Assembly (NCBI GenBank): GCA_964389685.1
Contig: CAYMFM010000130.1
Span: 1-6,831 of the forward strand
Reading direction: 5' to 3'
From: G020353115 sp964389685
Lineage (GTDB): Bacteria > Bacteroidota > Bacteroidia > Bacteroidales > VadinHA17
Length of the DNA: 6,831 nt
The notes beneath the pieces were generated by a model. That model did no database searches. It saw nothing but the letters and a program-made list of their open reading frames with translations, and was not told the DNA's origin. Both the position numbers and the translations under genes were made by a program. The stretch's first letter is position 1, and every line of letters starts with the position of its first letter. Shown here piece after piece: positions 5,447-6,831 of the stretch.

Positions 5447-5454
5447 CAAATTTA
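5447..5454 (-). promoter_or_regulatory. Candidate -7 element for the tRNA-Thr/tRNA-Gly transcript
   Basis: On the minus strand this reads TAAATTTG, an exact match to TAnnTTTG, and would start transcription about 4 nt before the tRNA-Thr 5' end. The expected -33 position reads TGAT, not TTTG, so only half of the promoter is supported. Confidence 0.45.
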
Positions 5455-5498
5455 TAATCTTTTTTGAAATATAATCAGAAACCTGACAGGTTTGAACC

Positions 5499-5530
5499 TT
5501 TGGCTATTTCGATTTTGTTCCTTATTTTTA
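5499..5530 (+). promoter_or_regulatory. Candidate promoter of the aldo/keto reductase gene
   Basis: TTTG at 5499-5502 (-33) and TATTTTTA at 5523-5530 (-7, seven of eight bases of TAnnTTTG) are 20 nt apart. Transcription would begin near 5537, 25 nt before the ATG at 5562. It lies in a 125-nt divergent gap with the tRNA-Thr promoter facing the other way. Confidence 0.5.
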
Positions 5531-5561
5531 GTACCGATAGATCAAGTGAAGATCATTAATA

Positions 5562-6605
5562 ATGATTCTGAAAAAAACGACTATGGAAAATAACGAACGC
5601 AATGCCCGAAGGGAGTTCCTGAAAAAGATCATTGCCACATCAACGCTTGCAGGATTGGCTCCTTATATCAATCCCATCGAGCTGCTGGCAGCAGCCGGTA
5701 GAGGAGAAATGCCCAAAAGACCGCTGGGTAAAACCGGACACATGGTCAACCTCTTCAGCCTTGGAGGACAGGCTACCCTGGAAATTCCCGGTAAGGAGGA
5801 GGAATCCCTTGCCATCATCAACCGGGCGCTCGACCTGGGAGTGAATTATATCGATACATCGGCATACTATGGGCGGGCAGCCCAGGGTGAAGATCAATTG
5901 CCACTGCAGGGAACCAGTGAGCGCTATATCGGGAAAGTACTGAAACAGCGAAGAAAAGAGGTATTTATCGCTACAAAAACCCACGACCGCAGCTACAACG
6001 GTGCAATGCGCCACCTGGAAAAATCCCTGAAAAACCTCCAGACCGATGTGATCGACCTGTGGCAAATTCACAATGTACGGAGCCAGGAGAAAGAAACCAT
6101 CGACCGAATCTTTGCTGATGACGGTGTGATCAAAGCCATGGAAAAAGCAAAAAGCGAGGGAATCGTCAGGTTTCTTGGTTTCACCGGGCACGAAGATCCC
6201 GAAGTGTTGAAAATGATGGCTGAACGATACCCCTTCGATAATGTGCTGGTAGCAATCAATGCAGCAGATAAACACCACAACTCGTTTATTGAGAACTTCC
6301 TGCCGGTTGCCGTAGAGAAAAAAATGGGCATCGTTGGTATGAAAATACCGGCAAGAGACAGGATCTTCGACCACGGAGGGATCATTACCATGAAAGAAGC
6401 AATGGAGTATGTGCTTACCCTGCCCGTCAGTACCGTGATCGTGGGAATAGACAAGATCAAGGAACTGGAAGAGAATATCCGGATTGCCACGCAATTTGAA
6501 CCATTATCGGCTGACGAATTGCTTGCTATTGAAGATAAGGTAAAACCATACTACGAACACCTTCAGTTTTTCAAGGGTTTGTCAGAATGGCCAACGGATT
6601 GGTAG
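5562..6605 (+). CDS. Tat-exported aldo/keto reductase
   Basis: A 347-residue aldo/keto reductase, an NAD(P)H-dependent carbonyl/alcohol oxidoreductase of TIM-barrel fold. The catalytic tetrad is complete: Asp98 (YIDTS), Tyr103 (AYYG), Lys139 (ATKT) and His170 (WQIH). The C-terminal TVIVGIDKIKELEENI (291-306) is the usual cofactor-contact region. Before the barrel, residues 14-36 carry a twin-arginine signal (RREFLKK, Arg16-Arg17) followed by a weakly hydrophobic stretch, predicting export of the folded protein by the Tat system. A cluster of Ala residues near 43-45 is a possible cleavage region. The protein has no cysteine and lacks the C-terminal iron-sulfur cluster found in some exported homologues. 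An alternative ATG at 5583 would shorten the n-region by 7 residues and keep the twin arginine; neither start has a clear Shine-Dalgarno site. Substrate is unknown. Confidence 0.9.
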   Translation: MILKKTTMENNERNARREFLKKIIATSTLAGLAPYINPIELLAAAGRGEMPKRPLGKTGHMVNLFSLGGQATLEIPGKEEESLAIINRALDLGVNYIDTSAYYGRAAQGEDQLPLQGTSERYIGKVLKQRRKEVFIATKTHDRSYNGAMRHLEKSLKNLQTDVIDLWQIHNVRSQEKETIDRIFADDGVIKAMEKAKSEGIVRFLGFTGHEDPEVLKMMAERYPFDNVLVAINAADKHHNSFIENFLPVAVEKKMGIVGMKIPARDRIFDHGGIITMKEAMEYVLTLPVSTVIVGIDKIKELEENIRIATQFEPLSADELLAIEDKVKPYYEHLQFFKGLSEWPTDW

Positions 6606-6730
6606 GGGCATCATTGCTTGTGCAGGATTTTCACTGCTGCAGTTACTTGTAGCGTCCTTAGTCAGAACGACAGTTTCATGTGGTTCTAAGTTGTTCAATG
6701 TGGTTTTGCCATAACGGGCGATTGAGGACA

Positions 6731-6749
6731 TCAACCACAGCGTGGTTGA
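6731..6749. repeat. Hairpin repeat upstream of cinA
   Basis: Perfect 8-bp stem TCAACCAC (6731-6738) / GTGGTTGA (6742-6749) around the loop AGC. The loop equals that of the hairpin at 4671-4687, and the arm start TCAACC equals that of 4764-4769. It lies in the 180-nt gap between the reductase and cinA; I see nothing else supportable in that gap. It could end the reductase transcript, although no T-run follows immediately. Confidence 0.6.
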
Positions 6750-6785
6750 AATCCAATTTTTACTATTGAAATTTATTCAACACCC

Positions 6786-6831
6786 ATGCAAGCAGAGATC
6801 ATAACCATTGGTGATGAATTGCTGATCGGGC
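6786..6831 (+). CDS. cinA: CinA-family protein, N-terminus only (cut by window edge)
   Basis: The 15 complete codons read MQAEIITIGDELLIG, which is the characteristic start of CinA (competence/damage-inducible protein A). The segment begins the MoaB-like molybdopterin-binding domain (COG1058). Full-length CinA proteins usually continue into a C-terminal nicotinamide-nucleotide amidase (PncC-like) domain used in pyridine-nucleotide recycling, but whether that domain is present here is outside the window. The ATG at 6786 matches the normal family start. No strong Shine-Dalgarno site precedes it; TACTATTG at 6761-6768 is a weak -7-like candidate. Confidence 0.85.
   Translation, partial: MQAEIITIGDELLIG

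Noticed and set aside
5640..6494. 284-residue open frame on the minus strand
   Set aside because: It lies wholly antisense to the aldo/keto reductase, which has a full set of catalytic motifs; the long open frame results from the coding bias of the real gene.

Overview
The window looks like chromosomal DNA from a member of the Bacteroidota, most likely a Bacteroidales/Marinilabiliales-type organism. The evidence is several upstream -7 elements of the TAnnTTTG type (81-88 and 1159-1166 on the plus strand, 5447-5454 on the minus strand), mostly weak Shine-Dalgarno sites, paired lipoproteins of a type I associate with this phylum, and AT-rich intergenic DNA full of short GC-rich hairpin repeats. 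This assignment is inference; no rRNA or marker gene is present.

Region by region. (1) 57-942: a promoter, then a small dodecin-family protein with a perfect AGGAGG ribosome binding site, then a YbaK-type aminoacyl-tRNA deacylase. (2) 943-1209: an intergenic stretch with an imperfect nested inverted repeat and a -7 promoter element. (3) 1210-4552: a tight three-gene operon of two paralogous lipoproteins with TPR-like C-termini, then a Ste24-type (CAAX protease-like) M48 membrane metalloprotease whose start overlaps the preceding gene by 11 nt. (4) 4553-5106: a convergent, gene-free region holding an array of at least six different hairpin repeats plus two flanking relatives. (5) 5107-5436: tRNA-Gly(CCC) and tRNA-Thr(CGT) on the minus strand, with a decayed tandem duplicate of the tRNA-Gly locus between them. 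(6) 5562-6605: an aldo/keto reductase with a twin-arginine signal. (7) 6786 to the window edge: the first 15 codons of cinA.

The protein-coding genes are mostly of recognisable families. The operon in (3) suggests an envelope role in which two outer-envelope lipoproteins are co-produced with a membrane protease, but nothing in the sequence proves a shared pathway. The most unusual material is non-coding. A 120-bp-period duplication of the tRNA-Gly region has had part of its anticodon arm replaced by a perfect hairpin that resembles other hairpins in the window. Those hairpins, counted together, form a dispersed palindromic repeat family concentrated where the protease operon and the tRNA genes converge. 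I did not find a convincing new defence, CRISPR or mobile system here.
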